Assembly: GCF_002023715.1 (NCBI RefSeq)
Contig: NZ_MAHX01000013.1
Coordinates: 310,001 to 374,000 of the forward strand
Length of the DNA: 64,000 bases
Source: Elizabethkingia occulta
Lineage (GTDB): Bacteria > Bacteroidota > Bacteroidia > Flavobacteriales > Weeksellaceae
Direction: 5' to 3'
The notes beneath the pieces are model-generated. The model did not search any database. It worked only from the letters and a program-made list of their open reading frames with translations, and had not been told where the DNA came from. Made by a program: the position numbers and the translations under genes. Positions 62,884 through 64,000 of the stretch are shown piece after piece (position 1 is the first letter of the stretch; every line of letters starts with the position of its first letter).

Positions 62884-63573
62884 ATGTTTAGTTATTATTT
62901 TATATTATTAATCATATTTATAGCCAGCGTAATTGTGCAAAACAGGCTCAGATCGAAGTTTGATTATTATTCAAAACTGAGATTGCGCAATCATATGTCG
63001 GGCAAAGAAATTGCTGAAAAAATGCTGGCGGAGAATGGGATTCGGGATGTCGTTGTAACTTCGGTTCCCGGACAGTTGACGGATCACTATGATCCCACTA
63101 ATAAAACAGTAAATTTATCAGAAGCGGTATACATGCAGAGAAATGCAGCAGCGGCAGCTGTAGCAGCTCATGAATGTGGGCATGCAATACAACATGCGGA
63201 GGGTTACTCCATGTTGAGGCTGCGGTCCAAACTTGTTCCTGTAGTGAATATTAGTTCCAGATTATTACAGTTTGTTTTATTTGCAGGGATTATTGTAATG
63301 GCTTCCAGTGGGAACAAAACATTGTTAGCGCTGGGTGTTATATTATTTGCTGTAACAACGATGTTTGCATTTGTTACATTGCCAGTAGAGTATGACGCAA
63401 GTAACAGAGCTTTGAAATGGCTTGAAAAGAGTGGAACAGTAACTGTAGATGAACAGGATGCTGCTCAGGATTCTTTAAAATGGGCAGCAAGAACTTATGT
63501 GGTTGCAGCTTTGGGATCTCTGGCTCAGTTGCTGTACTTTGCTTCTATGCTTTCGGGTGGACGAAGAGATTAA
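62884..63573 (+). CDS. Membrane zinc metallopeptidase, YugP family
   Basis: This 229-aa protein has an N-terminal membrane helix, the zinc motif HECGH within AVAAHECGHAIQHAEGYS, and two or three further helices (about 120-165 and 205-225). This is the PF04298 pattern. Physiological substrates are unknown to me. It diverges from the GNAT-like gene across about 105 bp. Confidence 0.88.
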   Translation: MFSYYFILLIIFIASVIVQNRLRSKFDYYSKLRLRNHMSGKEIAEKMLAENGIRDVVVTSVPGQLTDHYDPTNKTVNLSEAVYMQRNAAAAAVAAHECGHAIQHAEGYSMLRLRSKLVPVVNISSRLLQFVLFAGIIVMASSGNKTLLALGVILFAVTTMFAFVTLPVEYDASNRALKWLEKSGTVTVDEQDAAQDSLKWAARTYVVAALGSLAQLLYFASMLSGGRRD

Positions 63574-63590
63574 AATCATATTTATCAATA

Positions 63591-63636
63591 CAATAAAGAA
63601 AAGACTGTTTCAGAAGAAGCAGTCTTTTCTTTATTG
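63591..63636. terminator. Terminator after the YugP-type gene
   Basis: A 17-bp perfect stem (63591-63607 with 63620-63636) with a 12-nt loop; A-rich and T-rich arms give bidirectional character. Confidence 0.82.
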
Positions 63637-63817
63637 TAAATCTTAATTTTATTTTCGGTGGGTAAACCTTTTCGTGATTCCTAATTAAGCCTTATGGTAA
63701 TTTTGATAAGGTTGCATTGTGTTTTTAGTATCTCTTTTTGATAATATAAAATATGATTTTCTTCTGTCTTTTTTATCAGAATAGGAAGTTAAAAAATAAA
63801 ATAGCATCTTTGCGGCT

Positions 63818-64000
63818 ATGAAAAATAAGGTTTCGCAAAGCTTATTGTTATTTGTTTTGTTTTTAGTTTTTAGTGCGGCTGCTTTTGGTGTTAATTTTTT
63901 GTTGATACAACAAGGTATAACTGTATCTTATAAACTGCATTTCCTGTTTTTCTTTCTTCATTTTCTTAGTTTGGCTAGTATTATAGGTGTTAGCCTTATT
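63818..64000 (+). CDS. Start of a membrane protein gene (cut by right edge)
   Basis: ATG 63818 opens a frame of 61 codons to the window end with two hydrophobic segments (about 8-31 and 42-61). Upstream, CATCTTTG (63806-63813 region) resembles the -7 element. The fragment is too short to identify. Confidence 0.6.
   Translation, partial: MKNKVSQSLLLFVLFLVFSAAAFGVNFLLIQQGITVSYKLHFLFFFLHFLSLASIIGVSLI

Overview
The window reads as a chromosomal segment of a flavobacterium, most likely Elizabethkingia. The DNA is AT-rich, promoters fit the Bacteroidetes pattern (TTG, about 19 bp, TAnnTTTG), and Shine-Dalgarno sites are essentially absent. The best genus marker is the tandem pair of GH18 endoglycosidases at 45.1-47.2 kb, which match Endo F2 and Endo F3 as I remember them from Elizabethkingia (formerly Flavobacterium) meningoseptica. 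The species is not resolved.

Layout. (1) 1-7.2 kb: a leftward five-gene defence-type operon: AbiEi-like regulator, AbiEii-like nucleotidyltransferase, N6-adenine methylase (HsdM-like), specificity subunit (HsdS-like), and a NERD plus double-kinase protein that runs off the left edge. (2) 7.2-12 kb: a serine hydrolase, an AraC-type pseudogene with one nonsense codon, a DUF1569 protein, a RibD-like reductase, two related small unknown proteins and a 43-aa membrane peptide. (3) 12.2-14.8 kb: a very AT-rich NACHT NTPase gene of the bacterial NLR type, apparently broken by a one-base frameshift near its start. (4) 14.9-37 kb: housekeeping and envelope genes: nucleoid-associated protein, malate dehydrogenase, an ECF sigma/membrane protein/outer-membrane protein set, YceI, a fused UMP synthase, serine hydrolases, SixA-like phosphatase, a VapBC-type module, RuvX, peptide deformylase, MazG, a CocE-type hydrolase and a metallophosphoesterase/outer-membrane-barrel fusion. 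(5) 37-38.2 kb: an HD-PycTM protein related to Pycsar effectors.

(6) 38.2-42.27 kb is the most unusual part. A cassette of about 4.06 kb is bounded by a 13-bp direct repeat (TGGACGAGTTAAT) that overlaps the stop codons of both flanking genes. It carries a tyrosine recombinase, a 235-bp segment bounded by 21-bp inverted repeats with a promoter inside (a predicted on/off switch), a leader with two hairpins and a 23-codon reading frame, a 61-aa peptide gene and a fimbrillin-like lipoprotein. I read it as a mobile, phase-variable surface-protein cassette inserted exactly between two convergent genes.

(7) 42.3-47.2 kb: a GAF protein and the Endo F2/F3 pair. (8) 47.4-61.3 kb: a complete leftward nuoA-N operon for respiratory complex I, with a short NuoG and an outer-membrane-type gene between nuoF and nuoG. 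(9) 61.4-64 kb: a small membrane protein, a GNAT-like protein, a YugP-type metallopeptidase and the start of a membrane protein cut by the right edge. I saw no rRNA, tRNA, CRISPR array or IS element.
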